Shown: positions 22,789-36,599 of the stretch, one piece after another
Position numbering within the stretch: position 1 is the first letter of the stretch
How the letters are laid out: the number at the start of each line of letters is the position of its first letter
NCBI GenBank assembly: GCA_021613375.1
Contig: CM038710.1
Location: 25,876,667-25,940,666, forward strand
DNA from: Megaleporinus macrocephalus
Lineage: Eukaryota; Chordata; Actinopteri; Characiformes; Anostomidae
DNA: 64,000 bases
Reading direction: 5' to 3'
Made by a program: the position numbers and the translations under genes
The notes under the pieces: model-generated
What the model saw: only the letters and a program-made list of their open reading frames with translations
What the model was told of the DNA's origin: nothing
Databases searched by the model: none

Positions 22789-23824
22789 ATGTGTATATTA
22801 GTTTATTTTAGAATGGCAGTGTTTTGAGGGGCACTTATAGTTTTTAACATATACTCACATCACAGGATTCTAAATATTAGACAATAGAAATACTTTTTTT
22901 AGATTTTGTTAATGAATAAGACTTTTGCTTTGCAGGCATTTCAGACGCTCATAGCTCTATTCATTTTTGAAAATGCCAACAGCGCTGAAGATTGCATTAA
23001 AGGAGACATATTTTGCATATTTTATTTTCAAATTTCCAAATTCAGTTCAGTTTTTGCATTTGTCATTAATTCCTCTGTGAAGAAAAGGTCATTTTCTGGG
23101 TGTTGATTATGTATGATGATCTCAGTGCAGAAAGCAGGTAAAAGTATTGTGGTGAGCTCAACTATGGCGGCAGTGGAGCACAGAATAGAAAGACTGTATG
23201 CGTTCAACCTTTTTAAAGCCTGTTCATATCTATGAAAAGTGAACCTGTTTTGCAAATTTTTAGGGTTCATGATTTAGTTTTAGGTTCTACTAGAACAGAT
23301 TTACATGCTTCAATTTTTCACACTATGTTTTTCTCTGAAACCCTCCGTTAGAGCTCCTTTGTCTTTCCGATGAGCCCAATGCGCTCTAGTTGGTCAACTT
23401 GCCTACTTTGTTCTAAATTTGTCAAGCGCCCCAGCAGCATTCTGCCATATCAAGAGTCAGATCCTGAAAGTAAGGTAGAATAAGCTGGTAGAGCCAGTCC
23501 AACTTCGCAAGCTAGACTGGAGCAAAATGTTTCAAAGTGCTATGTTTTTACTTTTGTAACTATCTGTGTGTTATGTGAGGGTGTGCCAGTCTTGCAGAGA
23601 AGGTAAGCAATAAGCATTGTGTTATGAGATGACCTGACCTTGTTGGAATTTCAATGAGGAGTTTCAGGCAGCTGAAGAAAGTGGTATCTGTGTGCTTGCA
23701 TGTTTATATTCACGAAAAGCTACATAACGTACAAACCAGTAAAGCATTCAGTCACAAAATCATGATCACGTGCTAGCCTAGGGCGTCATTGGCTGGATGA
23801 ATGGGCCATTTGTTTAAGTAGCTG
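22789..23824. other. Intronic DNA, nothing recognised
   Basis: AT-rich sequence without an identifiable repeat. Confidence 0.4.
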
Positions 23825-24300
23825 CAACTAGGACTGGGCTATATGGCAATATCTGTTGTTATTGCAAGAAATTACACCCCATGTCACAATTAGCAATGGA
23901 GGGATTGATCAAGTATGTATTGGTAACAGCTGATTCAGCCCAAATAGCTAAGCTGATATACCAATGACTTGATATTGCCAGTTTCAAGCCCAGCATGACA
24001 TCACAGGATCCTGCAGTTCTTCTTCAAAATACAAGCTGAAACTATAGTTCTTTAGAATTTTGACTACAGGACTAAAGTGCAGCAGACTTTTTGTGAAACA
24101 AAGTTTGCAAGGGTTGTGTGAAGTCAGCAGTGCCTTTGTGAGTAACATGTATGTTGAATTCAAATAATGAAATTATTTTTTTATATTTTTGTGGCACTAT
24201 ATCGTTTGTTCCAAATTATCAGGGAAAAAACAAAAATTGTTGCATATTGTGTATCACGAAAACATATTGTTCTTGTTCAAGTATTGTGATACTACAGGTT
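23825..24300 (+). mobile_element. Old dispersed repeat with CGATAT-type ends
   Basis: Begins with ACTAGGACTGGGCTATATGG then CAATATCTGTTG, and ends near CATATTGTGTATCACGAAAA and CAAGTATTGTGATAC. These words belong to a common fish repeat family whose intact form has GGGCGATAT and ATCGTGATA words. Heavily diverged; no coding remains. Confidence 0.4.
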
Positions 24301-27300
24301 TGTCTGTATCGCTCACCTGTAGATGCAACATTAAACAGCAAATCCTAATAGCTTGTAGGACCACATGCTTTCTGAAAAGAAAAATTATTTTTCATGCTTC
24401 ACAATTTGTCAGATGGTGAACACAGCACTCATTATGAACACGTTTAATAAATTAAATTAAATTGAAGCATACTATATAGCGACAATACACTGGAAATTTA
24501 TAATTAATGAAATGATTTTAAGATCTTCTAACCATTTTGTGAAAAAAAAAATAGTATTACTAAATACACAGATACACAGTTACAGAATGAGCAGATTTGA
24601 GTTTGTAAAACTGCAAATCCCACAGGATCATCTGTTCGAAGCGAGTAAATATTTTGCTTCGAGTTTTGCCAAAGCGATTAAGATTTGCAGCTTGTTTGTA
24701 AAGCAGGAGCTGTTCTCTTAGTTTAGTTTGGCAGACACAGTGAGTGGCTTGGGAAACGATGCTTTCGGATTGTGCTTCTGTGCGACAGATGTAAATTTCA
24801 GAGCTCAGCCAATTGTCGAGAAAAGAGATTATTTCTGAATAGAACAGTACCGCCATAGCGTACGCCCCTTCTGGTATCTAGACGCCGAAGCTTGGGATCT
24901 GAACCAAGGGCAAGATAGGAAAACATCTGAAATAAGTGATTCTCCCACACCTGTGATCTAAAGGTATATACGGTCTATCTGATTTCCCCCGCAGGAATTT
25001 CACATATCGCTGCCGCTGCATCTGAGCAAGTAATTTGTGTGTAAGATGAACCTGAAATCTTCTTAATCAAAACCCCAGTGAGAGACAGAGAGACCTCAGT
25101 CTTCTCTGTGTCAGCTCCCCTGCCAAACAAAAGCAGGAGAGGGTGCCAAGAAACCTTTCTTTCAATTTGGAGGTGTCAGTATTTTTTTTTTTCCTTACAC
25201 GCATGCACTGGCAGCTCCGCGTGGCCAGATTGGTTCCCGTGCTGTCACCTCCCCATAGTGTATGTGTATGTGAGAGAGAGAGAGAGAGTGAGAGAGAGAG
25301 AACAACATAAAGAAGAAAGAGCTGCTGCAGGATTCTTTTCCATCAGCAGCCTGTCTGATCTCTAAACCGGCTCTGACGGCTTCCCTTTGCACTCACACCA
25401 GTAATTACGATATGCTTTTACATAGATGCACCTTGTTTTGTCCTTTTCAGGGAGCTGCCAGCAGGCTCTCCGTGGGTCTATAGAAAAGGTCAGCCATGGT
25501 GAAGGATGGCCTGTGAATTGACAAGCCCTCCAGCTTCATCTAGATATACACAATCTTCAGCAAAGACCATTTTAGAGTGGAAGGGCTGCAGGCAGGATAG
25601 AAAAGTTAGTCTTTTTAAGCATACCATTGATGGGGAACCTTCAAACCATTCTAGTCTATCACAGAAGTAACCGATCCAAATGAACAAACTATGGCAGTGA
25701 GTCACATTAGATTGTAGTTTTTTGTCTGTGTAGTAAAGGCATCCTGTAGGTGGAGATGAATTTTGGTATCTGTGATTACTTCTTTGTAGGTTCCTATTTT
25801 TATTGTACGCTCAGTTGTTAAGTTAATCTCTCACATTGTATTCATACCTATTCACACCAGAAAGGCTGCTGATTGAGTTTTAGTCTTACATTAAAGCCAG
25901 TTTATGGACAGCTGTAGTGATGAAATGCCTCATATACACTCAGCCAAGGTGATGAACCTCTTCAAGCTTGTGGTCACTTACACTTACTTAACAAAGCCAT
26001 TTGATACAAGATTACAGAATGATGCTATCATACGCAATGCTGGTGAAAATAATTCAGACACTCTCTTAAATTAAGATGCCAAAAAGGGTTGTTTGGAGCA
26101 ATGCCATGCTAACTTTTTAGTGGATGGCTTTTTAAAAATTTGAAAGTTTAAAGACATCTGCATATAACATAAAGGTCTTGTTCGAATGGAAAGCTTAAAA
26201 TCATGCAATCACAATCTATTTAGGATAGAGATGCAGTGAGGACCACCTTGGTCAAGTCCAAAGCTATGACCAGTCAAAGTTGGCTGTAAGTCAAAACTGA
26301 TTCAAAAAGGCAGTTAAGATCGAGAACCCAAAAAATTCTTTGTTGATAGATTAGAGTCTTCTGACACTTTTTCCTATTTGTTTCAATGTCAGAAATTGAC
26401 AAATATGTCAAAAATGTGATGTTTCCCCACCCCCCAAACATACCTGTATCTACAACTATTTATAAACGCTACTTATACTTATAAACGCAGATGGACTCTA
26501 GTTTGGGAGTTTGGATTATGACTTCAATGGTCCTTTTCTAAATTGAATCAGATGGCAGAAAGTTTTCTGTTTTTTAGAAGACGAGTGCACATCAGCACTA
26601 GACATTTAGTTTCTGCTCTGAACCAATTGAACAAATGCCAATTCTAGTTGGCGAAATCAAACACAAACAAATGCAGAGATCGGTTTTGAGTCTCAAGGCC
26701 ATACACATTGGTGCCAAACAAAAGAAAGAAAATCAAAGTTCAGACACTATATTTGGCAAGACCAAGTCTGAGTATTGGTACTATTGACTCTATCACAGTT
26801 GAAAAAACATCTTGAGCTTGAGCGCCACAATTACCCTCCTGAATTAGCAAACAGCATACATGTTCATATGTAATTTAAATAAATAGCGTGGTCTGTTGAA
26901 TTGAACAGCAGAAGCACCACTGGCTGTAAAATACTGCTTCAGTATATGTGAAATGATTACTTTTATTATAACATGCTAAATGTTCATGCACAACATGACT
27001 AAAAGCTAAGAATTATTATTCTGGCCTTTTGATTGGTTAATTTGTAAATGGAACAAAGTCTACACAGACGTTTGCTTGTTTATTCTTATTTCGAGCTCAT
27101 CATTTTCATATTGTTAATGTTGTGGGACCATTTGCCACCACAATAGTAGAAGGACACAGCAAGATTTATTTTGAAGCATGTAGACACTCATATCTAGTGA
27201 TAGAAACCACAATCTCCAGTACATAATGTCTCTTTTGAGCTCTGTAACCTGAGATTCTGGTTTGGGAAGAAGGCTGTCTCCTGCTCTGATGTCTCCGCTT

Positions 27301-27379
27301 GACTAATTGAACATCCTCTTTGTTTAACTGAGGTATTTACTCACTGTGTTTGAACCACACCAACTTCTAGGTATAATGT
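24301..27379. other. Intronic DNA with a GA tract
   Basis: No exon recognised. A GA tract lies at 25271-25302. The rest is AT-rich. Confidence 0.35.
25271..25302 (+). repeat. GA microsatellite, interrupted
   Basis: GA repeats broken by a single GTGA. Confidence 0.9.
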
Positions 27380-28140
27380 GGCCGTTGCTGCAGGTGACAT
27401 GATTGAGAACAGCCGAAAGTGGATCAAGCAACCTGTTCATTTTTGACTTCTCAATCAAGTCCTCATTTCAGTTGAATGTCTCCAGACTGATTTGTTTTCC
27501 ATGCGCTGACGCAGCGCTGAGGCATGAAGCCGGTAGTCTGTGGGAACATCTGAGGTTATTCCGTTTGAAGTTGCGTGGTGGTGGGAAAGGAGGGAATCTT
27601 TGCTCTCTTTGCTCTGAACTTTTGAGGAAAAAAGGGCGGGGTAAATGGCAGGGGTGACTGGATCGATATTCGCAGGCATGTGCCGAAGAGCGTTTTCAGA
27701 ATAACATTTATGAGTCACAGTTGAATTGTGGAGCATTTGAATCCCCGCACCGGCATCTGCAGTCCCTGAGCTATAAAATCAAACCACTGCCTCTCGCTCT
27801 CTACAGGAAACCGTAATGTTCACGCCGTGTGTTGGGACCAGTGGGCAATGTTTTGAATGGCTTTCACGAAGCGTGTAGAGGTGATCTCGATCTGTAACCT
27901 TCTCCGAGCTAATTTTAGTGGCATGTGTTGTAGGACGTAGCGGCGTAGCTTAGCAACTAATTCAAAAGAAGAAGATGGTGATATGGCAGAATGTGGCTTT
28001 ATGGAATTCTTCAGTGACATGCTGCTGTTCATGGTGCCGGCTGCAGTCATCTTTCTGTAACAAAAGGCATTCTGGTGGCATATGCATATGCAGAGAGACA
28101 TCTTATGTTGTGGCTTTTCTTCACAAAGCATGCCAGATTG
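27380..28140. other. Candidate conserved non-coding element
   Basis: Balanced sequence without repeats, including CATGCGCTGACGCAGCG, ACATTTATGAGTCACAG (an AP-1-like TGAGTCA) and ATATGCATATGC at 28080-28090. Conservation is untested. Confidence 0.25.
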
Positions 28141-30079
28141 GTCGGTGATGCAGATTTGTGATCCGAATCATGTGAACTAAACAAAAAAGATGAAAATACA
28201 CATTTAAAAAGATGTGTACTATGGAGACAGCAGCTTCAGAGCTGCAGAATTTGAAGCAGATCTGAACCACTGCCTGCTGAACGAAGCTAGCCATGCAGAG
28301 AAGCAGTTCTGGCTGTGATAACTATTTCAGCTGCAGACATAGCTGGCTTTTCTACTACTTGTATTTATTGTTTAATTTCAAAAGGTCAATGATTTATTCA
28401 ATGGAGTTTGTCTTAAAGAGGGATTTTCTACGTAATTAATATGTAACAAAGTCATGCAAAGTAGTTTGATTGGAAATGCTCTCTGGTAAAGACAGAAGCA
28501 TGTTATATAAGCATCCTAACTAGACACAATGTTCTACTTTAGGAGAACCTCAACAAAGTCCTAAGCTCTGTTTTAACCTTCTGTTTCTACTGTTTGCCGT
28601 TGTACTGAAAATACACTGCTGTTTTTTTTCAGGCAGCAGTGACAGGCAGAATAACAAGTTCTCTATATCTGGCATAATGGCATTACATTTATTCAAATTG
28701 CAAAACAGTGGTTTCACTTGTGAGAGGGATGTTTTTTTCCTCTAAATCTGCAGGAAAAAAATCCCAGGCACCGAAGATACATCCCCCCCAATCCCCGCTT
28801 ATTACCTGCCTGTGTTAATGTGAGTGAAAACGTCTTAATAAAACACTGCAGCGATGGTGGTGAATAATGAGGAGACAGCGTTGAATGTGTGGCTGTTTGT
28901 TAGGAGGAATAGAGTTAACACGGCTTGTATACCAGATAAAGCTTTGTTTTTTGTTTTCTAAGTTAACACAGGAATTTCTGCTTATTAAATTTTACTACTG
29001 TGACATATGTGTGAAATACAAGGGTACCCAAACCTTTTGTCCTGGGGGGGCCAAAGTCCAATGTTTGTAGTGGACCGAAGGCCCAAAAGTCACAGAAGCA
29101 ACCTTAAAAAAAAGCTTATCACACAAAATGGTTATGAATATGTTGTGTGAAATGTAATAGATTGCTCAATAAATAGTATTGATATGTGCTTTTGGTCTAA
29201 AATGTAAAAAAATAATGCAGGTTGAAACTTTCATGTATAGAAATAGAAGAAAATAGAATCCCCATTTGTTCTCTTTTTTTTAAAAATATCTATTATTATT
29301 ATTATCAGCAGTATATCACATATAGAAGTTAGAAACCATGCGTAGGTTGTTTTTGAATGTAACTAAATGGCTATAATTGTGTTGGGTTATCACCATCACA
29401 GTAAAGAAGATCTGAGATGGGAATTTTCTCTACATGTAAACAATTTCACGTCAAACTACTCAAAATGACATTGACATCACACCTCAGTCATCGATTTATG
29501 CTGACTTTTGTAAAATGTGTAAATTCCCTTTTATGTACTGTCCTTTCTCTGGGATTAGGATTTTACTACCACTTAAAAGTCCAACGTCCAACGACCGAAG
29601 GTTTTATTTATTTGTACTATTTTCTTTTAATAAATTGGCGAAGTAACACATCTAAAATTATGCCAAGATCCAAAAAGAATATTGCTTTTACAATTTTATG
29701 AACTGCCATTTTCTTTAGCATTTTCATAAGGAGCCACCAAGGTGTTAATCCAACAGGATGAACAAAGATGCTCAAAACTAGTAGCTGACAAATAAGTTCT
29801 TTTTTATTTTAATGTTTATTTTGAAAAGAGAAAAAACATTTTATCAGACGTTTATGTCTGAAACATTTTAGTTTAGATGAATTCGCCTTGTGTTGATGTT
29901 AGACACATGAACATTCGGTTAGGTATGTCCACATACCTAACATTAAACATTTCCTCTGAACCCCATGACCACGGCGCTCAGCAGTGCTTCTTCCTTCTGC
30001 AGAGCTCTCTATACTGCACTGTAGTACATGTTGAATCTTATGAACCCTAAGCGTTCCTTCATATCCCCTCCCATGTGGA
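28141..30079. other. Intronic DNA with weak repeat traces
   Basis: At 29020-29100 the words ACCCAAACCTTTTGTCCTGG and GGGGGGCCAAAGTCC resemble the end of a dispersed vertebrate repeat, but the match is short. An ATT trinucleotide run is at 29289-29304. Otherwise AT-rich and featureless. Confidence 0.3.
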
Positions 30080-30880
30080 GCATCTCCTAAATACCCCCCA
30101 AGTAAACACCAGCCTTCCTGAGAAAAAGCCACAATCCAATTATCCTGCTTCTAATCAATGGGGGAGGGGGGTCTCCAGCAGTGAGGCTGACATTTGTAAT
30201 AAAGCAGCGATATGACGGCATTCTGCAGCTGACAGCTGGGTAAGGCCCTGCTGCCGGGGCTTGATGGCTCCTTAGAGGAACTTGGCCTTGCAAATGGGTT
30301 CGTTTGGCACCCCTTCAATGGACAAACTGGTGCTTTCAGAGTCGTTCCCATGAATGATGGAGGAAGATTTCTTTTTTTGGTTTTTGAATGTGGGCAAACG
30401 CCACAAGGGCAGAATGTCTCTATTGGACGTCACAGGAGAAGCAGTGGACTTCCTGCTCCCGCAGAGAGCTGTCCGCTTGAGCTGGGAGTCTGAACTTGGC
30501 CAGACCGTCGGAAATGATTATAACTCAACAGGGTCCAAACATTCACCAGCAGCCAGTGGAAAAAAAAGATTGATTTTCAGATTGGATAATTGGGTAAATG
30601 AAGATATTTATGAATAAACTGGGCTTTGATGCAAAATAGGACCAGAAGCTAATGCAGTTTCCTGTTGATGTACAGCGACAACAGTAAATGTAGCCACAGC
30701 ATGTGAACAACTGCCAGCCTTGTTCAAAGAAGACGTTTAACCCTGGCGCTAAACCTCATTCATTAACGAATTAAACTGCAGACAGTCTGCTCATCTGACT
30801 GTGCTGGGAAAGGAGGAATATTTGACAGCCTTACAAAGCAGTCAGTTGAATAATGAAATGCATTTGCGACAATATGGCTA
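30080..30880. other. Candidate conserved non-coding element
   Basis: Repeat-free with words such as TCCAATTATCC, GATTGGATAATTGGG and GAAATGATTATAACTC, and an 87-codon plus-strand frame (30354-30617) with no known domain. Texture resembles a regulatory element; this is inference. Confidence 0.28.
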
Positions 30881-32559
30881 AGACCCACAAAAAGGCTTCT
30901 CCGCTGTACCTATGTTTTATAGGCTCTATAAAATATATGGCAGTTCATCCACTTGCCAAAAAGCTCCTCTCGTTTGAAAGTTTTTACCAGCAAAAACAAC
31001 GGCTCCAGTCTGCAAGGCTCTAGTAAACGCACTGGCATGCCAAGCTCAAGAGTGTAATTGGTGAATGTTTAAAAGGCCTTTTTTACATTACTTAGTTTTT
31101 TTGCAATACTGTTATTTCATAAAATTGACATCATTCATGTAACCATATCAAAAAAAGTAATTCCATTTTTTTAATTGGTACAATTACGACGATGCAATAG
31201 CAGACGGTTTATTAAAATCCATACACAAAAATGAGGTCAGATAGTTCAAAGGAAAAGAAATGCTAAAACAGCAGAAGCAGATACTCTAATACAGTAAAGG
31301 CTTAAAGTCGGGGCAATGAAAAAATATGCCAAGTGCATGCATGCACAGAAAGACTTGGCAAGCAAGGTGTGAACTAGGGTGGTGTGGGGTGTCTAAACTG
31401 AATGACAGATGAGGGGAAGGAAGCAAAACTGGTGGTCAATAGATTGGTGACACTAAGTGCTGAAAAACCTGTCAGACCTGTCATTACATTCAAGTACTGT
31501 ATGTTAACAATTATTTTGTATTCTTATGAAGATAGAATTGTTTTACGAGAAACGCTATGTAAGTGACATCATACATACATACGTATCAGTATGTATTAGG
31601 ACTTTGCTGGGAATAGAATCTGTTGTTGGGGTGGAAAACAAGTGAGAATTTTATTTTCACAAAGCGCTTACACATTTCATGGAGATTTATGACTTTCCCT
31701 AACTCAGAAGCAAACAAAGTGATAGCTCCGTAGTCGTCGTTCTGAGTTATTCAGTTATAGAATACAGTTGTAGCAGTTCAGTAAACTCATGCTTGTTGTA
31801 CATTGTCGTCTTTATTTTTTGTGTGAAATTGCGGATGTCGCATGAACTTTACTGTTTTGTGGAAAACTGTCCATGGTCATTTGTTTGATATCTGCCTGCT
31901 TCTTATGGCATGCAGTGACCCCCCCACCCTTCCTTTCTGCTTCTGTTTATTTGCTGTATTTTGTGTATGAAACAATCTGTTGTGTTATCAAGTGGAATCA
32001 AACCTGCTACAGAGAAGTGAAGATTATTAATGAATAATGATTAATGGCTTGACTAATGTTCTTCTTGGAAACTGTGAAATGGTTCCACGCTTCAGATCTG
32101 CAGTTGATCAGACTGTTTGAACATGACAGTGAAACAGGGTTAAAGTTAGCTTCACATTCACCAGCTTCTTATGTGAATTTCTCATTCTACCATAAATGGT
32201 CGACCAGGCCCCAGATTATAACTACACCATTAAAGGTATATATATAAATAATAAATAATAAGGCATACTAATAAATAATAAATAATAAAGCCATATTTAA
32301 AGCGATCAATTAATTTACCGTCACCGAGACTGCTCTCTGTCTCTGTCTTTGTCGTCGGTACCTCCCATGTTGCAGTCGTCCAGACATAGACACTGCTTTC
32401 AGTTGTCTGAAAAGAGGAGGTTCAATCACCCTGGGGCTGAAGTGGCTCCCTCTCTGTGAAGATGTCTCGCTCTCTCCCCTCCTCTCTCTCCCATTCTCTC
32501 CCTTTCTCTTCCTCTTTCCTGGCACAGCCAGTGCAGAAATAATAACTTTCATCTATTTC
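30881..32559. other. Intronic DNA, AT-rich and pyrimidine-rich patches
   Basis: AATAAATAAT-type low complexity at 32232-32290 and a pyrimidine-rich patch at 32448-32520. No exon. Confidence 0.4.
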
Positions 32560-33060
32560 CCAGATTTCCTCCTTAACCTCAATCGCGCTCTTTTAAAATC
32601 ACCCCAATGGATCCTGTCAGCTTAATGACACTTTTCAGGCCTGATCCCTCCAACCCGCCGTGAGAGGCGGAATGAGGCGCTCCTGACCGAGCTGCCTCTG
32701 CTCCACCGGGAACCTGATTGTGAAAATCGTCGGCTGGCCTCTCTCCCTCCCTATAAGCACTGAAACGGAATACAAATCGCTTTGCATTCCCCACCATATT
32801 GATTAGAACCCCTCTCAGGAATAGTAATAACTTGGACTTTCTCTTATGAGGGCTAGTCGGTGATTCATTAGGACCAGACAGGTGTCTTGACTGTTTTCTT
32901 TTCGTGCCCGTGGTCTTCCGGAATGGGAGTGTTTCATTTTGATGCAGGCTGAGGATGCGCTGATTGCTGGATACCTTTGAGCAACAAGTAGAGAATTCGC
33001 GAAAAGCAGAGGCTTCCAGTGCAGTCCAGGGGGACCCCCAGCGGTAATGCGGCATGTTTA
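32560..33060. other. Candidate conserved non-coding element, open on the minus strand
   Basis: The minus strand is open for 165 codons across 32579-33076. No domain, homologue or splice structure was recognised and composition is not coding-like. It contains ATGGATCCTGTCAGCTTAAT and ACCATATTGATTAGAACC. More likely a constrained non-coding element or chance. Confidence 0.27.
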
Positions 33061-34170
33061 CTTTATTGCAGCACAATCACAAGTGAATCCACTTGTCACC
33101 TAAGGTAATTCGCAAACCTACTACCAAATGGATGAGTACAGATTTCAAATCTGGGCTAGGAACTTGTCTCACAAAGACACATGCTGTAATTTTATGGCTT
33201 CAAGGGGCTCGAGGCTTCCGGCGGCTAACTCAGAACTGTGTCTGGCACTGTGTTAAATTACATAGTTGCATGTCAATATAATAAGTCTTGCCAATTTCAT
33301 TCGACAGAAGCAATTTACAAAGTTCTAGCAAGCTCACTTTCAGCATAAACACAAAGTGGTCTGTGCACTCTTAACAATAAAAAGTGCCATAAAGTTCTTT
33401 GGGCTCCTGGCATAAAACAGGCGTGGGGAACTGAGGACACAGTTAGCTAATTTCCTTGCTCTAACACAGCAAGTGAACCTGGCAATTAAACGATGAGTTG
33501 AACCAAGTGTGTTTGAACAAGAAATATACAAACAGTGCAGAATCTGTCCCACCAGGACCAGATTCTCTGTCCCTACCAAAAACAAGCTATTATTGGTTTC
33601 TTAAAAATGCCTAATGGATGATGCTTTAGGGAACCATTTTTGTAAATGAGGTGTATGATTGTGAAGAAACTGTCTAAACCTTCTAAAAATTATCTTTTGG
33701 GCCATTTATCATAAAATATACAAAATGTAAAGAGCAATGGGCATTTAAAAAAAAGAAAAGAAAGAAGATGTTAGATTTTGTTTTATCAGTTGTGATAAAT
33801 GAATCTATAGTACTGTGTCTGCTCTACTGTTATTACTGTTATGTCTTCTTATTGCTGGCGGTTGGTCAGTCAGAACATGTAAAAGTACAGGCTCGTTCAA
33901 AAAAGTGTTATTATTTATGATTTAGATAGTAAGCTTACTATATTGTACCTGGCTGTCCTAGAACATGATTAATGTATGCACTATTGATCAGTCCGTTCAT
34001 TTCAGCAGAGGTCAGGCAGTGTATCTTCAGGAGTGGACTTAAGCAAGTTCCATGAAGAAATCTGTCTTTTTTTCCTCTTCATTGATCTCCATGTTAACAA
34101 GGTGGAGGTCTTCTGCTGGCCTTGTCGTACCACACTTCTCCCACTGTGTCCATTCTGCTAGAGTGTTTGC

Positions 34171-34174
<4 letters not shown>
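33061..34174. other. Intronic DNA, one small repeat trace
   Basis: At 33620-33720 the words AACCATTTTTGTAAATG and ATTGTGAAGAAACTG match the small repeat family seen at 37895 and 40735. Otherwise nothing recognised. Confidence 0.35.

Positions 34175-34224
<50 letters not shown>
34175..34224 (+). repeat. TC microsatellite
   Basis: About 25 perfect TC units. Confidence 0.97.
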
Positions 34225-34227
<3 letters not shown>

Positions 34228-36099
34228 GGCCAGGATTTAAGTCTTTGGATGTCAGAGGATGATCCTGGGATGATCTGGGTTTTGTGTTGATATGTGCTAC
34301 TGTGCACTGTCACTGGCAGTCATTCGTCGCATCCCAGAGGCAGAGCCGCTCTCATCCCTAACTCCGTCCTTCCTCTAATCTCTGCCTCTCCTCTTCCTCA
34401 CCTCTTGAGGCAGGCCCGTCCACCTGTTTACCCGTATGATGCCATCGTCCATCATTCTGGCAGCCATCGAATCCCACAGCTGTTGGCATCTAGGACAGAC
34501 CGTCAGTCAGCCTGGCTGAGTTACCGACCTGAGCTTCCTGACATGGGTGGCGTAAATCAGAGCCTTGAATAAATGATCAAAGATAGAATTCCTACACCTT
34601 TTCAGTCATCATCCTTATATTTGCAGCACGTCGGCTCACATAGTAAAGGGATTGGGAAGGAGGCTGTTTCCCTCTGGAAATATTTCTGGGAGATTGCGAA
34701 TGCGGTGGTAAAAATCGACCTGCACGGCGGAGTATTTGTGAGGGAAAAGGAAAAGTTCATGTTGAAGTGGGGGAGCTCGAGTGCTTTGGGTGTACTTTGC
34801 GTGGTAAAGCAATGAAATGGCTTTAAGGGGTTTTCTTAACTGTTTATTTTTAATAAACATTAGATATACCCTGGGGCTGTATCCAATATAAGGCTATATA
34901 TAGCCTTATATAGCCTGTGCAAGCACACCAACTGACTGCTGCAATGTTTTAGGAACTAATTTGCTGTAAAACAGAGCAACAAGTTTTTTATAGATTTAAT
35001 TCAGTTTTTAGTTGATGGCAATATGTCCCCAAAATCATTCATTTCAACTTAAAGGAGCAGTGTGTAACCTCTGTCAGTGTGGTGGCATATTGCAACTACT
35101 TTATACCTACTTTATACCACTACTTTCCCACGATAAGGTGATTCAGCCTATCAAGACATTCCAATTATTGCTTTAATACCAGTAACATATTCTGTTAAGG
35201 ACATTCAACAGTTTCTTCTTTATATTTTCCAGTTCCACCTTAAATGGTGCTGCCGTTGCATTATGGCATGAGGGCTTTATTATAACTGCTGCAATATTTA
35301 ATGTAGAACTGGATAATTCAAGAAGCTGGCAAATGAAAAATCTGACTTTAGTCTCATGGTTTTAATGCTGGTAGTATTTTTGATAAGGAGAAATTATCCT
35401 ACCTGGAATTTTATGCACAAAGTTGCCTATAAATATATGCTACTGTTGGACATTTTGATAAGGATTCATCTTCTTTCTTTTTTGGAAGATGACTCGCTCC
35501 TATGTAGATATAAAAAGCTTATTCTAAGCTAACAGAAGCATAAGAATTTACAGTTACAGGGAATTATACACTATAAAACTATACTATATTAAATTTCTGC
35601 TAAAAGATTCCCTAAAATCTTACATATGACTTTTTTAAGATTAAGAAGATATTCAGTTTTGCTCTATAGTGTGTACAGTGTACGCTGGTCTAACATGTAT
35701 TTTTTATTTAAACTGCACATAGTGTAAATGTTACATTCAAAATTAAAGGAACCATTTGGAAACCTTTAAGTAAAACAGACACCCCAGCCAAACAAGGACA
35801 AGACATCCTTATGATGATCTGTCTAGAAGGTGGGAGGAGATTTTAAGAGGCTGGAAACAGGCTGGGATCATCCTGCCCCCAAAGATCCAACCAAAAGGGG
35901 TTTCCTTTTTTCAAAGGTTCCTCTCACCTTGAAGATAAAAGAAAGTATGCTTCTTATTTTGGCTGAACTGTCCCTTTAAATTGTACCAAAATTATATATA
36001 TATATATTATTTTATATTATTTCACCTAATTTGTTGAGCATCTTTGGTGTAGATTTAACCTGTAATGTTACTTGGCTGACACGGCTGCTTGATCACAAA
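34225..36099. other. Intronic DNA with a palindrome and repeat traces
   Basis: Includes the palindrome listed separately and, at 35051-35075, TTAAAGGAGCAGTGTGTAAC, the usual end of a fish short repeat. A short AT dinucleotide run is at 35995-36007. Confidence 0.35.
34886..34911. repeat. Perfect 26-base palindrome
   Basis: The half-site ATATAAGGCTATA is followed at once by its exact reverse complement, with no spacer. An imperfect extra copy of TATAGCC follows at 34909-34915. Confidence 0.9.
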
Positions 36100-36520
36100 G
36101 GTAAACCAGGCAGACAGTCTTCTGGCATTATGCAAATGTGAATCAGTTCAGAATTGCATTAGACCGCATCTGTTTTACCCTAGCCACTCACCTCGGCACC
36201 TGCAAGCCAACACTTGGCCAAAGTCAGAGATTAGTCTTCCATAAAGCTGCCGGTTGAGAGTTTTTTTCTCCAAATCCATAAATGTGTTTCCAGCTAAGGT
36301 GTCAATCACTCCCAGTTGACCTTGTTGTACTGAATGGCGTTCTGCTCAAACAAGGAGGCTACAGCTAATGCCATGCCGGCATTCACACTGTCTAACCAGC
36401 ACTCTCGTCTAAGCCATTCCACTGAGGAATTCTTTCTGGAGCGCCAGCCTCTCCGTCCCTAGAGAGAACATGAGGCAAAATGTGTAGGTATTTAAATTAG
36501 AAGCTCCCTGTCTTTCAGAA
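36100..36520. other. Candidate conserved non-coding element
   Basis: Balanced, repeat-free sequence containing ATTATGCAAATGTGAATC (octamer-like ATGCAAAT at 36129-36136) and CATTCACACTGTC. Conservation untested. Confidence 0.27.
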
Positions 36521-36599
36521 GGCTTTTAAAATCATGTCTTTCAGGTTCTGCATTGTTTTATGACAGTAAAGACCACTTAACTCTGCTGCTGGGCTTTTA

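Noticed and set aside
22629..22811. Frame with repeated YLSI residues
   Set aside because: A direct translation of the CTAT microsatellite.
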